A stretch of DNA of 64,000 nt from Blastomonas sp. (GCF_030373265.1 NZ_JAUCZC010000016.1:1-64000); one strand, 5' to 3'. Shown: positions 29,328 through 39,270, numbered from the stretch's first letter. The notes: generated by a model not told the origin, from the letters alone. Made by a program: numbers and translations.

Positions 29328-32060
29328 ATGCGAATGCCGCTATCCTTTGCGGGCGCACTCTTGCTGAGCACAGCGCTTGTTGCTCCTTCCAGCGCCTGGG
29401 CGCAATCGTCTGACGGGCAGGCTGGTGGTGGCACCGTCAGCCAGAATGCGCAGGCTGGCGGCACCGTCGTCCCGGACGCGCAGGCTGAACCGGACCTCGG
29501 CGCAGAAGAGGAAGTCGATGTTTCCGGTCCCGGTGCTGGCGGGCAGGAGATCGTCGTCCGCGGCCGGTTCATTCCGAATACCCTCAGGGCGAATACCGAG
29601 GTCGTATCGGTGCTGTCCTCGGCGGATATTGCGCGTACCGGCGAAGGCGACATCGCGGGCGCGCTCGAGCGCGTCACCGGTCTCAGCGTCGTCGGCAACG
29701 GTTTCGTCTACGTCCGCGGTTTGGGCGACCGCTATTCGCTGGCTCTGCTCAACGGCTCGCCGCTGCCCAGCCCCGAGCCGCTCAAGCGCGTGGTTCCGCT
29801 CGACATTTTCCCGACGAGCGTGATCGCATCGTCGGTGGTTCAGAAGACGTTTTCGGCGAGTTATCCCGGTGAATTCGGCGGCGGTGCGATCAATCTGACC
29901 ACCATCGCTACTCCCGCAGAACCGTTTCTCAACGTGTCGTTCAGCACGGGTGGGGATACGGAAACCACGGGACAGCTTGGCTACACCTATTTCGGGTCGC
30001 GCACCGACTGGACGGGGTTCGACAATGGAACCCGTGACATTCCCCCGCTGTTGAGCGCGGCGCTGAACAGCGGCCGCCCCATCCTGCCGGGCGCGGACTT
30101 CACGCTCGACGATCTGAAGGCCATCCAGCTTCAGCTTGTCAATGCGCCGACCACCGTCCTGCAACGCAACAACAACATTCCGGTGAACTGGTCCGCGGGC
30201 TTTTCCGGCGGGACCACCATTCCGATTGGCGATACCCAACTGGGCCTGATCGCTTCGGCCAATATCAGCAACAAGTGGCTGACCCGTCAAACGCTCCAGC
30301 AGTCTGCAAGCACGCTCGACCTTTCGGGTACGCCGGCCTCCGACTTTACCCGCGTCATCACCGACAACCGCATCATCGTCAGCGGATTGCTGGGCGCGGC
30401 GCTTGAGTTCGGCGAGCACAAGCTGCGCTGGACCAACCTGTATATCCGCGACACTCTGAAGCAGGGGCGGTTGGGCGTCGGCACCAACATCAACACCTTC
30501 CAGACCGAGTTGCTCGAGCAGGACACCGCCTGGTTCGAGCGCCAGCTGATCAATTCCCAGCTCGTCGGCGAATTCAAGTTCGACGCCTTTTCGGTCAACA
30601 CCCGCGGCGGATATGCCAACTCGCAGCGCGAAGCGCCCTACGAGCGCAGCTTCACGTATGTTCGGTCGACCGTTGATGATCCGAACAATCCCCTGAGCCG
30701 GAAATTCATCAACGACCTCGGGGGGTCTTCCCAGGGCGTAGCTTCGCTGGCGTTCAGCGACCTGAATGAAGATCTCTGGTTCGGCAGTATCGATCTGGGC
30801 TATGAAGTGACCCCCGATATCACGGCGTCGATCGGATATGCCTATACGGACGCATCCCGCAGTGCCGTGCGCAGAGCCTTTCTCTATCGCGCGCCCGGTC
30901 TGCCGATCCCCGTCCAGCAGTTGCGGCCCGATTTCCTGCTGTCCGATGCAAGCGTCCAGTTGTACGACATCTTCCTGATCGAAACGTCGGCGCAGGACGG
31001 CACGGCAGCGTTCCAGGCCGACCTGACGACTCACGCCGGATATTTCCAGCTTCAGGTCAATATGGCCGAAGGATTGAGCCTCAACGCCGGCGTGCGCTAT
31101 GAGGACGCGGAACTGACAGTGGTACCGGTCGATTTGTTCGACAGCGGTGCATCGGCCATCGTCGCGACCAACCTCAACAACGACTACTTCTTGCCCACTG
31201 CAACCCTGACCTGGGAATTCCTTCCCGACATGCAGCTGCGCTTCAACGTGTCGAGCACGATCGCCCGGCCCCAGTTCCGCGAGTTGATCGCGCAGGTCTT
31301 CCAGGACACGGACAGCAACCGCGTGTTCCGTGGCAACCCATCGCTACAGGATAGCCGCCTGATCAATGCCGAGGCACGCTACGAGTGGTATTTCGACCGC
31401 GATCAGCGTTTCTCGGCAGCCGGTTTCTTCAAATCGATCGACAATCCGATCGAAACCTTCACCTCGAATTCGGACAACGTCGTCAACTCCAGTTTTGCCA
31501 ACGCTCCCAAGGCAACGCTGTATGGTGCCGAGGTCGAAGCGATAAAGTATTTCGACATGGCCAACTGGATCGATGGTGATTTTTTCACCTCGCGCCGGCT
31601 GCTGCTTCTGGCAAACTACACCTTCACGCAGTCTGAACTGAAAGTGCGGCCCGGTGATGTGACGGTGGTGAACGGGTTGAGCTCTGCAGCCTCGAATTTC
31701 TTCATCGATGGGGCGCCCTTGACCGGACAGTCGGATCACATCGTCAACCTGCAGATCGGCCTCGAGGATACCGAGCGGCTGTCCCAGCAGACGCTGCTGT
31801 TCATCTACAACAGCGATCGTGTGACCAGCCGCGGCCCTTCCGGTCAGCCGGACATCTTCGAGAAACCCGGGCTTCGTCTCGACTTTGTCGCAAGGCAGGG
31901 CATCCGACTGGGCGGATTGGACGCCGAGCTGAAATTCGAGGCGCGCAACATTACGCGCACCAAGTACCAGGAACTTCAGCGGGTTGGCGACAATCGCATT
32001 TTCTACAACCGCTATGATCTTGGCGCAGCTTTCAGCATTGGTTTGTCCGCCAATTTCTGA
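29328..32060 (+). CDS. TonB-dependent receptor
   Basis: Plug-domain motifs SADIARTGEGDIAGALERVTGLSVVGNGFVYVRGLGDRYSLALLNGSPLPSPEPLKRVVPLDIFP; beta-barrel C-terminus ending in SIGLSANF. Confidence 0.93.
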   Translation: MRMPLSFAGALLLSTALVAPSSAWAQSSDGQAGGGTVSQNAQAGGTVVPDAQAEPDLGAEEEVDVSGPGAGGQEIVVRGRFIPNTLRANTEVVSVLSSADIARTGEGDIAGALERVTGLSVVGNGFVYVRGLGDRYSLALLNGSPLPSPEPLKRVVPLDIFPTSVIASSVVQKTFSASYPGEFGGGAINLTTIATPAEPFLNVSFSTGGDTETTGQLGYTYFGSRTDWTGFDNGTRDIPPLLSAALNSGRPILPGADFTLDDLKAIQLQLVNAPTTVLQRNNNIPVNWSAGFSGGTTIPIGDTQLGLIASANISNKWLTRQTLQQSASTLDLSGTPASDFTRVITDNRIIVSGLLGAALEFGEHKLRWTNLYIRDTLKQGRLGVGTNINTFQTELLEQDTAWFERQLINSQLVGEFKFDAFSVNTRGGYANSQREAPYERSFTYVRSTVDDPNNPLSRKFINDLGGSSQGVASLAFSDLNEDLWFGSIDLGYEVTPDITASIGYAYTDASRSAVRRAFLYRAPGLPIPVQQLRPDFLLSDASVQLYDIFLIETSAQDGTAAFQADLTTHAGYFQLQVNMAEGLSLNAGVRYEDAELTVVPVDLFDSGASAIVATNLNNDYFLPTATLTWEFLPDMQLRFNVSSTIARPQFRELIAQVFQDTDSNRVFRGNPSLQDSRLINAEARYEWYFDRDQRFSAAGFFKSIDNPIETFTSNSDNVVNSSFANAPKATLYGAEVEAIKYFDMANWIDGDFFTSRRLLLLANYTFTQSELKVRPGDVTVVNGLSSAASNFFIDGAPLTGQSDHIVNLQIGLEDTERLSQQTLLFIYNSDRVTSRGPSGQPDIFEKPGLRLDFVARQGIRLGGLDAELKFEARNITRTKYQELQRVGDNRIFYNRYDLGAAFSIGLSANF

Positions 32061-32090
32061 CGCGTCAGCGCGGTTTCAACGCGACCATAA

Positions 32091-32125
32091 GGGGGGCGGG
32101 CGACAAGCCTGCCCCCTACTTGTTT
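32091..32125 (+). terminator. Putative terminator after TonB-dependent receptor gene
   Basis: GGGGGCGGGC-gacaa-GCCTGCCCCC (one mismatch) followed by tacttgttt. Confidence 0.7.
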
Positions 32126-32166
32126 GCGCTTCAGATGCGCGCCGACGCATTTGCGTTCAAATATCT

Positions 32167-32193
32167 GTCACAAACTGGTAATCCAACCGTCAT
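32167..32193 (+). promoter_or_regulatory. Candidate Pho-box triple upstream of gspC
   Basis: GTCAC(32167-32171), GTAAT(32178-32182), GTCAT(32189-32193), exact 11-nt spacing, 60 bp upstream of gspC GTG. Confidence 0.6.
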
Positions 32194-32252
32194 TCACTGC
32201 GCCTAGCAGCGAGTGAGGGCCAAGGGGATCGGCCTGCAAAGGGGAGTGATTC

Positions 32253-33149
32253 GTGGCATCAGCGGCCCATAACGGCGCGCAGACAGGCCTTGGCGCTTCA
32301 CTCTCCCGATTCCGGTCGGCAAGGTTTGAAGGGCGGGGCGGCAGTGTCGCTCGGTTTCTGCCGGTCGGCCTGTATGGCTGGCTGCGGGCTCTGCTTGTGC
32401 TGGCGCTGGTCATCCAGCTTGCCCGGCTGATCTGGACAATTGTCACCCCGATTTCCCCTTTGGGCGACTGGCAGGCGCGCACCGCAAACGTCATGTCCGC
32501 TCCCTCGCGCGCAGCGCTCTTCGCCAGTTTTGACGGGTTCGATCGCGCCGCCGCAACGGGCGATGCCAGCGCGGCGGTCACCTCGCTCGATCTTACGCTC
32601 TACGGGCTGCGGATGAACGAGGCTTCGGGCGGCGGCTCTGCGATCATAGCCGGATCCGACGGGGTGCAGCGCAGCTATTCGGTTGGCGAGGAAGTCGCCT
32701 CCGGGGTCAAGCTGGTTGAGGTGCTGTTCGATCATGTCGTGCTCGAGCGCGGCGGATCGCGCGAAAGCCTGTTCATCGATCAGTCGGTTCCCGCCGAGAC
32801 GGTGGGCGATACCGCCGCTGCCCCGGTATCCGGAGCGCCGCAGCTGCCGGTAGCCCAAGCAGGGCCGCTTACGTCAGACGCGATCACCGCAGGCATTGGC
32901 TTTGCACCGCGCTCCGAAAACGGCCGCGTCAGCGGTTTCGCCGTCACCCCCAAGGCCGATGGTGCGGTGTTTGCGCAGGCCGGGTTCAAACCCGGTGATA
33001 TCGTCGTGGAAATCAACGGCCGCAAGGTCAGCTCCGCCCAGGATGGCGCGGCGCTGGCAGGGCAGCTTCGCCCTGGTGCCCGCATTTCGCTGCTCGTCGA
33101 GCGCGGCACAGAAACCCTTCCCATCGCGCTGATCATTCCGGAACCATGA
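32253..33149 (+). CDS. gspC: Type II secretion system protein GspC
   Basis: Single N-terminal TM, LYGLRMNEASGGGSAIIAGSDGVQRSYSVGEEV HR domain, PDZ domain; overlaps gspD by ATGA. Confidence 0.88.
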   Translation: MASAAHNGAQTGLGASLSRFRSARFEGRGGSVARFLPVGLYGWLRALLVLALVIQLARLIWTIVTPISPLGDWQARTANVMSAPSRAALFASFDGFDRAAATGDASAAVTSLDLTLYGLRMNEASGGGSAIIAGSDGVQRSYSVGEEVASGVKLVEVLFDHVVLERGGSRESLFIDQSVPAETVGDTAAAPVSGAPQLPVAQAGPLTSDAITAGIGFAPRSENGRVSGFAVTPKADGAVFAQAGFKPGDIVVEINGRKVSSAQDGAALAGQLRPGARISLLVERGTETLPIALIIPEP

Positions 33150-35338
33150 AAAAACACATCTCAACCCTGGCGCTGTGCGCCGCGCTCGTGCTGTCGTCGC
33201 CCTTGGCCGCGCAGCACAGCCTGAATGTCCGCGATGCCGATGTCCGCGCCTTTATCGAGGACGCGGCGACGGTCACCGGACGCACCTTCATCATCGACGG
33301 CCGTGTGCAGGGCAAGGTTTCGGTGGTCACCGATCGGCCCTTGAGCCGCAGTGAATATTTCGAGGTGTTCCTTTCCACCTTGCGCGCCAACGGGCTGATC
33401 GCGGTGCCGACCGCCAACGGTGCGTACCGCGTTCAGCCGACCGATGGCGCGGCCTCGGCACCAGGCCGGGTGGGCAGCCGCGGTGGGCAGAACGAGTTCG
33501 TCACCGAAGTCTTCCGCCTGCGCGCGATCGACGCGAGCACGGCGGTCGAGACGCTGCGTCCTCTGGTTAGCCGCGAAGGCTCGATCACCGCGAACCGCAG
33601 CGGCAACAGCCTGGTCGTCGCCGATTATGCCGACAACATCCGCCGTATCCGCGCGCTGATCGGCCAGATCGACCGTGACAATGCGACCACCCAGGTGATC
33701 ACGCTCAACCATGCCGGCGCGCGAGAAATCGCGATGACGCTGCAGCAGCTCAGCCCGGCACCGGGCGGCGGCGCAGAAGGCGGCGGGGGCGCGCCTCTGG
33801 TGTCGGTCGTCGCAGTGGACAGCAGCAACTCGGTCGCGTTGCGCGGCGATGCGCCAACGGTAGCGCGGCTCACCGCGATCGCCCGAGAGCTGGATGCACG
33901 CGCCGCCAATGGCAGCGAAATCCGCGTAATCTGGCTCGATTATGCCGATGCCCAACAGCTGGTGCCGGTGCTGCAGATGATGGCCGGCAGCCAGGGCGGG
34001 GGCGGCATGCAGCCGCTGTCGGCGGCGGTCGCAGCGCCCGCAGCCAATGGCGCGGCGACCGGCGGAGCATCGGCTCCGGTCGGTGGCGCGGTGGCGCTGT
34101 CGAACGGGCGCGGCCAGGCGATCATCACCCGCTATGAGGGCGCCAATGCGGTGATCATCTCGGCACCGGTGGATGTCCAGCGCTCGCTGGCCGAACTGGT
34201 ACGCCAGCTCGATATCCGCCAGGAACAGGTTCTGGTCGAGGCGATCATCGTCGAGATTTCGGACCGGGTGGCGCGCGAGCTCGGCGTCCAGTTCCTCATC
34301 GGCGGCAAGGACATCCCGTTCCTCGTCACGCCGTTCTCCAACGTCACGCCCAACATTCTGGATATTGCAGGCGGCCTGCTTGCCAATGACCTGGATGAAA
34401 CGACCACCGTGATCAACGGCAACACCGTGACCACCAGCACCAACAGCGCGGTGGGCGATTTCCTCCGTCAGAACGCAGCCAACCGCATCTTGGGCGCGCG
34501 CGGCGGCTATACCGGTTTTGCCGCCGATATCGGCAACAACCGCGTGCTGGGCGCGATCATCAACGCGGTGCAGGAAGACAGCGATTCGAACATCCTGTCG
34601 ACGCCGTCGCTGACCGTGAACGACAACGTCCAGGGTTCGATCCTGTTCGGTCAGGAAATCCCGGTCAGCACCGGCGAGGCGCTGTCGAACAATTTCGACA
34701 ACGCCTTCCGCACCATCCAGCGCCAGAATGTCGGCATCGAGCTCGAAGTGAAGCCGCAGATCAATGCCGGCAACCAGGTCAAGCTTCAGATCCGGCAGGA
34801 GGTCAGTTCGATCGTCGGTCCGGTGAGCGATGATTTCAACGAACTGATCATCAACAAGCGCGAAGTCGAAACCACGGTCACCGTCAAGGACCGCGAGATT
34901 ATCGCTCTGGGCGGACTGCTCGACGACAATGAACGCCGCACGATCCAGAAGATTCCGTTCCTGGGCGATATTCCGATCATCGGTGAACTGTTCAAGTCGC
35001 GTGGCAAGGAACGCACCAAGACCAACCTGATGGTGTTCATCCGCCCAACGATCCTGCGCACCGCAGAAGATGCGCAGGCAATCGCTGCGCGGCGTTACAA
35101 TTATGTGCGCGCGGCGCAGATCGAGTTTAACCCCAAAAGCGAACCCTCGCTCGACGCGATTGTGCGCGATTATATGGGGGCAAACATTCCGGTCGCTCCG
35201 CCTGCAGGGCCGAACGATCTGGTCGTATCGCCGCGCGCGATGCCGAACAGCGCGCCGCTCGACAGCATGACACTGCCGCCGAGCCAGCCTGCGCAGCGAT
35301 CAGGCCAGATGCCGCCCTTGCCGGGAGAACAGCCATGA
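33146..35338 (+). CDS. gspD: Type II secretion system secretin GspD
   Basis: N0/N1 domains, VLVEAIIVEISD, SNILSTPSLTVNDN, GIELEVKPQIN secretin motifs. Confidence 0.95.
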   Translation: MKKHISTLALCAALVLSSPLAAQHSLNVRDADVRAFIEDAATVTGRTFIIDGRVQGKVSVVTDRPLSRSEYFEVFLSTLRANGLIAVPTANGAYRVQPTDGAASAPGRVGSRGGQNEFVTEVFRLRAIDASTAVETLRPLVSREGSITANRSGNSLVVADYADNIRRIRALIGQIDRDNATTQVITLNHAGAREIAMTLQQLSPAPGGGAEGGGGAPLVSVVAVDSSNSVALRGDAPTVARLTAIARELDARAANGSEIRVIWLDYADAQQLVPVLQMMAGSQGGGGMQPLSAAVAAPAANGAATGGASAPVGGAVALSNGRGQAIITRYEGANAVIISAPVDVQRSLAELVRQLDIRQEQVLVEAIIVEISDRVARELGVQFLIGGKDIPFLVTPFSNVTPNILDIAGGLLANDLDETTTVINGNTVTTSTNSAVGDFLRQNAANRILGARGGYTGFAADIGNNRVLGAIINAVQEDSDSNILSTPSLTVNDNVQGSILFGQEIPVSTGEALSNNFDNAFRTIQRQNVGIELEVKPQINAGNQVKLQIRQEVSSIVGPVSDDFNELIINKREVETTVTVKDREIIALGGLLDDNERRTIQKIPFLGDIPIIGELFKSRGKERTKTNLMVFIRPTILRTAEDAQAIAARRYNYVRAAQIEFNPKSEPSLDAIVRDYMGANIPVAPPAGPNDLVVSPRAMPNSAPLDSMTLPPSQPAQRSGQMPPLPGEQP

Positions 35339-36924
35339 AGATCCGCAAAGGCGACGCTCCCATGGAAGAGGCCGCTAGCGAAGGGCCCGGCTCTGCGCTC
35401 GACCTGTCGGTTGATCGCACCCTGTCGCGGATGATGCTCGACATCCCCTATGGCTTTGCCCGCGACAATGGCGTGGTGATGCTGGGCGAGGCCGAGGGGC
35501 GGCTCAAGGTCGCTTTGCGCGAAGGCGCGGACCCGATCACTTTGCTCGAGGTGCGGCGCTATCTCGCGATGCCGTTCGATGTCGAGATCGCCCCGGTGGC
35601 GCAGTTCGAACGCTATCTGTCGGATCATTATGCGGTCGAGGGCAATGCAGCGGCGATGGCGAGCTCGATGAACATCGATGGCGGCGATCTCGAGATGCTG
35701 GCAAGCGACCTGCCCAGCGCCGAGGATCTGCTCGACAGCGCCGATGATGCGCCCGCGATCCGGCTGATCAACGGCGTGATCGCCGAGGCCGCGCGCCAGG
35801 GCGTGTCTGACATCCATATCGAGCCTTATGAAACCGGGCTGGTCATCCGCATGCGCATGGATGGCGTGCTGCAGGAAAAGCTGCGGATGCCGCCCAATGT
35901 CGCGCCGGTGATCGTCAGCCGGATCAAGGTGATGGCGCGGCTCGACATCGCCGAGCGCCGCGTGCCGCAGGATGGCCGCATCGGTCTGACGATCGGCGGC
36001 AAATTGCTCGACGTCCGCGTCTCGACCTTGCCCAGTCGCGCGGGCGAGCGCGTCGTTCTGCGCCTGCTCGACAAGGAAAACGCCAATATGGATCTGGGGC
36101 TGCTGGGCATGAGTCCGCGCACCCACAAGATCCTCGCCGAGGCGCTGTCCGAACCCAATGGCATCGTGCTGGTCACCGGTCCCACTGGATCGGGCAAGAC
36201 GACGACGCTCTATTCGTGCCTCAAGCAATTGAACGATGGCTCGCGCAACATGCTGACCGTCGAGGACCCGGTCGAATATGCGATCGAAGGCGTCGGCCAG
36301 ACCCAGGTCAATCCCAAGGTCGGGCTCACCTTTGCCGCAGGGCTGCGCGCGATCCTGCGCCAGGATCCCGACGTGGTGATGATCGGCGAAATCCGCGATC
36401 ACGAGACCGCCGAGATCGCGGTGCAGGCTTCGCTGACCGGACATCTGGTGCTCTCGACCGTCCACACCAACGATGCGATCGGCGCGATCACCCGGATGCG
36501 CGACATGAAGATCGAGCCGTTCCTGCTCGCCTCGACCTTGCGTGCGGTCGTTGCGCAGCGGCTGGTGCGGCGGCTGTGCCCCGACTGCCGCGAGCCGGTG
36601 CAGGCCGATGGCTCGCTCGCCTCGCTGCTCGGCTTCGACAAGGGCACCGTGGTCTATCGCCCGGTCGGCTGCGATTCGTGCAACCACACCGGCTTCCAGG
36701 GACGCATCGGCGTGTTCGAGGCGGTGCGCGTCGACGAAACGATCCGCCGGCTGATAAACGACGGCGGCGACGAGGCGATCATCTCGCGGCATGCCTTCCT
36801 CAACGCGCCCAACCTCGGCTCGGCGGCGCGCGAACTCGTCCGCACCGGGCAGACCACCGCGGAAGAGGCGATCCGGATTTCAAGGCGCGAGGCTGAACCG
36901 GTGCCCGAAACGGCCAATGGCTGA
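35335..36924 (+). CDS. gspE: Type II secretion system ATPase GspE
   Basis: GPTGSGKTTTLYSCL Walker A, tetracysteine CPDCREP...CDSCNHTGFQGR. Confidence 0.96.
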   Translation: MKIRKGDAPMEEAASEGPGSALDLSVDRTLSRMMLDIPYGFARDNGVVMLGEAEGRLKVALREGADPITLLEVRRYLAMPFDVEIAPVAQFERYLSDHYAVEGNAAAMASSMNIDGGDLEMLASDLPSAEDLLDSADDAPAIRLINGVIAEAARQGVSDIHIEPYETGLVIRMRMDGVLQEKLRMPPNVAPVIVSRIKVMARLDIAERRVPQDGRIGLTIGGKLLDVRVSTLPSRAGERVVLRLLDKENANMDLGLLGMSPRTHKILAEALSEPNGIVLVTGPTGSGKTTTLYSCLKQLNDGSRNMLTVEDPVEYAIEGVGQTQVNPKVGLTFAAGLRAILRQDPDVVMIGEIRDHETAEIAVQASLTGHLVLSTVHTNDAIGAITRMRDMKIEPFLLASTLRAVVAQRLVRRLCPDCREPVQADGSLASLLGFDKGTVVYRPVGCDSCNHTGFQGRIGVFEAVRVDETIRRLINDGGDEAIISRHAFLNAPNLGSAARELVRTGQTTAEEAIRISRREAEPVPETANG

Positions 36925-38122
36925 CTTTGCCTATAAGGTGATCGATGCGGCCGGGCGCGAACGGCAGGGGCGGATTAGCGCGCCTTCCGATGCGCAGGCG
37001 CGCGCAGCGTTGATCCGCAAGGCGTTCCACATCGTCACCGTATCGCCAGCGCCGCCGCGCAAAGCGTTGCTGTCGCAGCGCACCGCGCGATTGAGCCCCA
37101 AGCAGCTCACCCTGTTCACCCGGCAGATGTCGTCGCTGATGTCCGTCAGCCCGCTCGAGGAAGCGCTGCGCACGATCAGCCGCCAGACCGAAAAGGCCAA
37201 CGCCCGCGATGTGCTGATCAACGTTCACGCAGGCGTGATGGAGGGCCAGTCGCTTGCTGAATCGATGGCGCGCGAGGCACGCAGCTTTCCGCCGCTGTAT
37301 CGCGCAATGATCAGCGCGGGCGAAAGCTCGGGCTCGCTGCCGGTGATCACCGAGCGGCTGGCGGCCTTGCTCGAGCAGCAGGCCGAGGTGCGCGGCAAGA
37401 TCATCGGGGCGCTGGCCTATCCGATCATCCTGACGCTGGTCGCCTTCGGCGTGGTCGCAGGCCTGATGATCTCGGTGGTCCCGCGGGTGGTCGAGCAGTT
37501 CGACAATGCCCAGACCCAGCTGCCGCTGATCACGCGGATCGTCATCGGGCTTTCCGATTTTCTCAGTACCTGGTGGTGGGCGCTTGCCATCGCGCTGGTG
37601 CTGGCGGGCATCGCCTTCTGGCGCGCGATGAAGGTGCCCAAATTCAAATACCGCTTCGACGGCATGCTGCTCAGGCTGCCGCTGATCGGACGGCTGATCC
37701 GCGACCTGAACGCGGCCAAGCTGGCGCGCACGCTGGCCACGATGGTGCACAGCCGCCTGCCGCTGCTCGAGGGCATGAAGCTGACCACCCGCACCGTGCG
37801 CAATGCGGTGCTGCGCGAGGCGCTCGAAGAAGCGGTCGAATCGATCCGTTCGGGCGGGTCCTTGTCGGGCGCGCTCCGCAATGCGGGGACGTTTCCGCCG
37901 CTTCTGGTGTATCTTGTTGCCAGCGGCGAAAGCGCCGGCCAGCTCGACACGATGCTCGAGCGCGCCGCCGAGTATCTGGAGCGCGAGTTCCAGAATTTCA
38001 CCTCCACCGCGATGGCGCTGCTCGAGCCGGCGATCATCGTGGTGATGGGCGGGGTGGTCGCACTGATCATCCTGTCGATCCTGCTGCCGATTCTGCAGCT
38101 TCAGAACCTGACTGGCTTATGA
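36917..38122 (+). CDS. gspF: Type II secretion system inner membrane protein GspF
   Basis: LFTRQMSSLMSVSPLEEALRTIS, two T2SSF repeats. Confidence 0.95.
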   Translation: MADFAYKVIDAAGRERQGRISAPSDAQARAALIRKAFHIVTVSPAPPRKALLSQRTARLSPKQLTLFTRQMSSLMSVSPLEEALRTISRQTEKANARDVLINVHAGVMEGQSLAESMAREARSFPPLYRAMISAGESSGSLPVITERLAALLEQQAEVRGKIIGALAYPIILTLVAFGVVAGLMISVVPRVVEQFDNAQTQLPLITRIVIGLSDFLSTWWWALAIALVLAGIAFWRAMKVPKFKYRFDGMLLRLPLIGRLIRDLNAAKLARTLATMVHSRLPLLEGMKLTTRTVRNAVLREALEEAVESIRSGGSLSGALRNAGTFPPLLVYLVASGESAGQLDTMLERAAEYLEREFQNFTSTAMALLEPAIIVVMGGVVALIILSILLPILQLQNLTGL

Positions 38123-38130
38123 GGAATATC

Positions 38131-38601
38131 ATGTTGAACTTTCGATCCGCGCTGCTGAAGCGCCTCTCGCCCAAGGCACGCAAGCGTGCCAATGGCTTCA
38201 CCCTCGTCGAACTGATGGTGGTGATCTTCATCATCGGTCTGCTCGCGACCGTGGTCGTGATCAATGTGCTGCCCAGCCAGGACCGCGCGATGACCGAAAA
38301 GGCGCGCAGCGACATTGCGACCTTGAGCCAGGCGCTCGAGATGTACCGGCTCGACAATCTTGCCTATCCGGGGTCGGCAGAGGGCTTGAACGCGCTGATG
38401 ACCCCACCTCCCACGCTGACGCAGCCCGGCCGCTATCGCAGCGGTGGCTATATCAAGCAGCTGCCGCAGGATCCGTGGGGCCGCCCGTACCAGTACACCA
38501 GCCCCGGCACCACCGGCGCGTTCGACCTCTATTCGCTGGGCGCCGACGGCGCACCGGGCGGCGAGAACGAGAATGCGGATATCACCGCCAATGGGGGGTG
38601 A
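38131..38601 (+). CDS. gspG: Major pseudopilin GspG
   Basis: ANG|FTLVELMVVIFIIGLLATVVV prepilin motif and DPWGRPYQYTSPG...DLYSLGADG. Confidence 0.96.
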   Translation: MLNFRSALLKRLSPKARKRANGFTLVELMVVIFIIGLLATVVVINVLPSQDRAMTEKARSDIATLSQALEMYRLDNLAYPGSAEGLNALMTPPPTLTQPGRYRSGGYIKQLPQDPWGRPYQYTSPGTTGAFDLYSLGADGAPGGENENADITANGG

Positions 38602-38608
38602 GACGCTT

Positions 38609-38769
38609 AAATCCTCCCCCAGCTTGCTGGGGGAGGGGGACCGTTCGCGCAGCGAATGGTGGAGGGGAAGCGGGATCGTACCGATGAAAAAGACGTGCGC
38701 CTCGCTTCCCCTCCACCCCGCCGCTGCGCGGCGCAGTCCCCCACCCCGAGACAAGCTCGGGGAGGATTT
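38609..38769. repeat. Palindromic CTCCCC-rich repeat element at gspG/gspH junction
   Basis: Terminal inverted repeats AAATCCTCCCCCAGCT / AGCTCGGGGAGGATTT (15/16 complementary); related to element at 40460-40598. Confidence 0.85.
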
Positions 38770-39256
38770 GAGCAACGGCTTCACGCTGATCGAACTGATG
38801 GTGGTGCTGTTCATCGTCGGGCTGGTCGCGGGCGCTGTGATGCTGTCCATCCCTGGCGACAGCTCGGCGCTTTCCGAAGATGCCGATCGCTTTGCCGCCC
38901 GCGTCGCCGCAGCGCGCGACGAGGCGGTGGTGAGCGCGCGGCCGATCGCGGTGTGGATCGCGCCATCGGGCTACGGCTTCGATGCGCGGCAGGACCGGCA
39001 ATGGGTTCCCTTGAACGCGCGGACGCTGGCCAACCGGGACTGGAAGCCGGGGACTATCGCCCGGATCGAAGGCGAGGCTGCACAATCCGTTGAACCGCCG
39101 GGCACCGATCCTGCCGCTGCAGCACCGACACGCGCGCGCTTCTGGTTCGACAGCACCGGACTGCCCAATGCGCCGGTGACGGTGTTGCTGTCGCGCGGCG
39201 CCAACAGCGACCGGATCATCATCAGCGCCACGGGGGAGGTGGGCCGCCCCCGGTGA
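38684..39256 (+). CDS. gspH: Pseudopilin GspH
   Basis: LSNG|FTLIELMVVLFIVGLVAGAVMLSIP prepilin motif; start is either ATG 38684 inside the repeat or TTG 38768 at its edge. Confidence 0.85.
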   Translation: MKKTCASLPLHPAAARRSPPPRDKLGEDLSNGFTLIELMVVLFIVGLVAGAVMLSIPGDSSALSEDADRFAARVAAARDEAVVSARPIAVWIAPSGYGFDARQDRQWVPLNARTLANRDWKPGTIARIEGEAAQSVEPPGTDPAAAAPTRARFWFDSTGLPNAPVTVLLSRGANSDRIIISATGEVGRPR

Positions 39257-39270
39257 GCGTCCCCGCTCGG

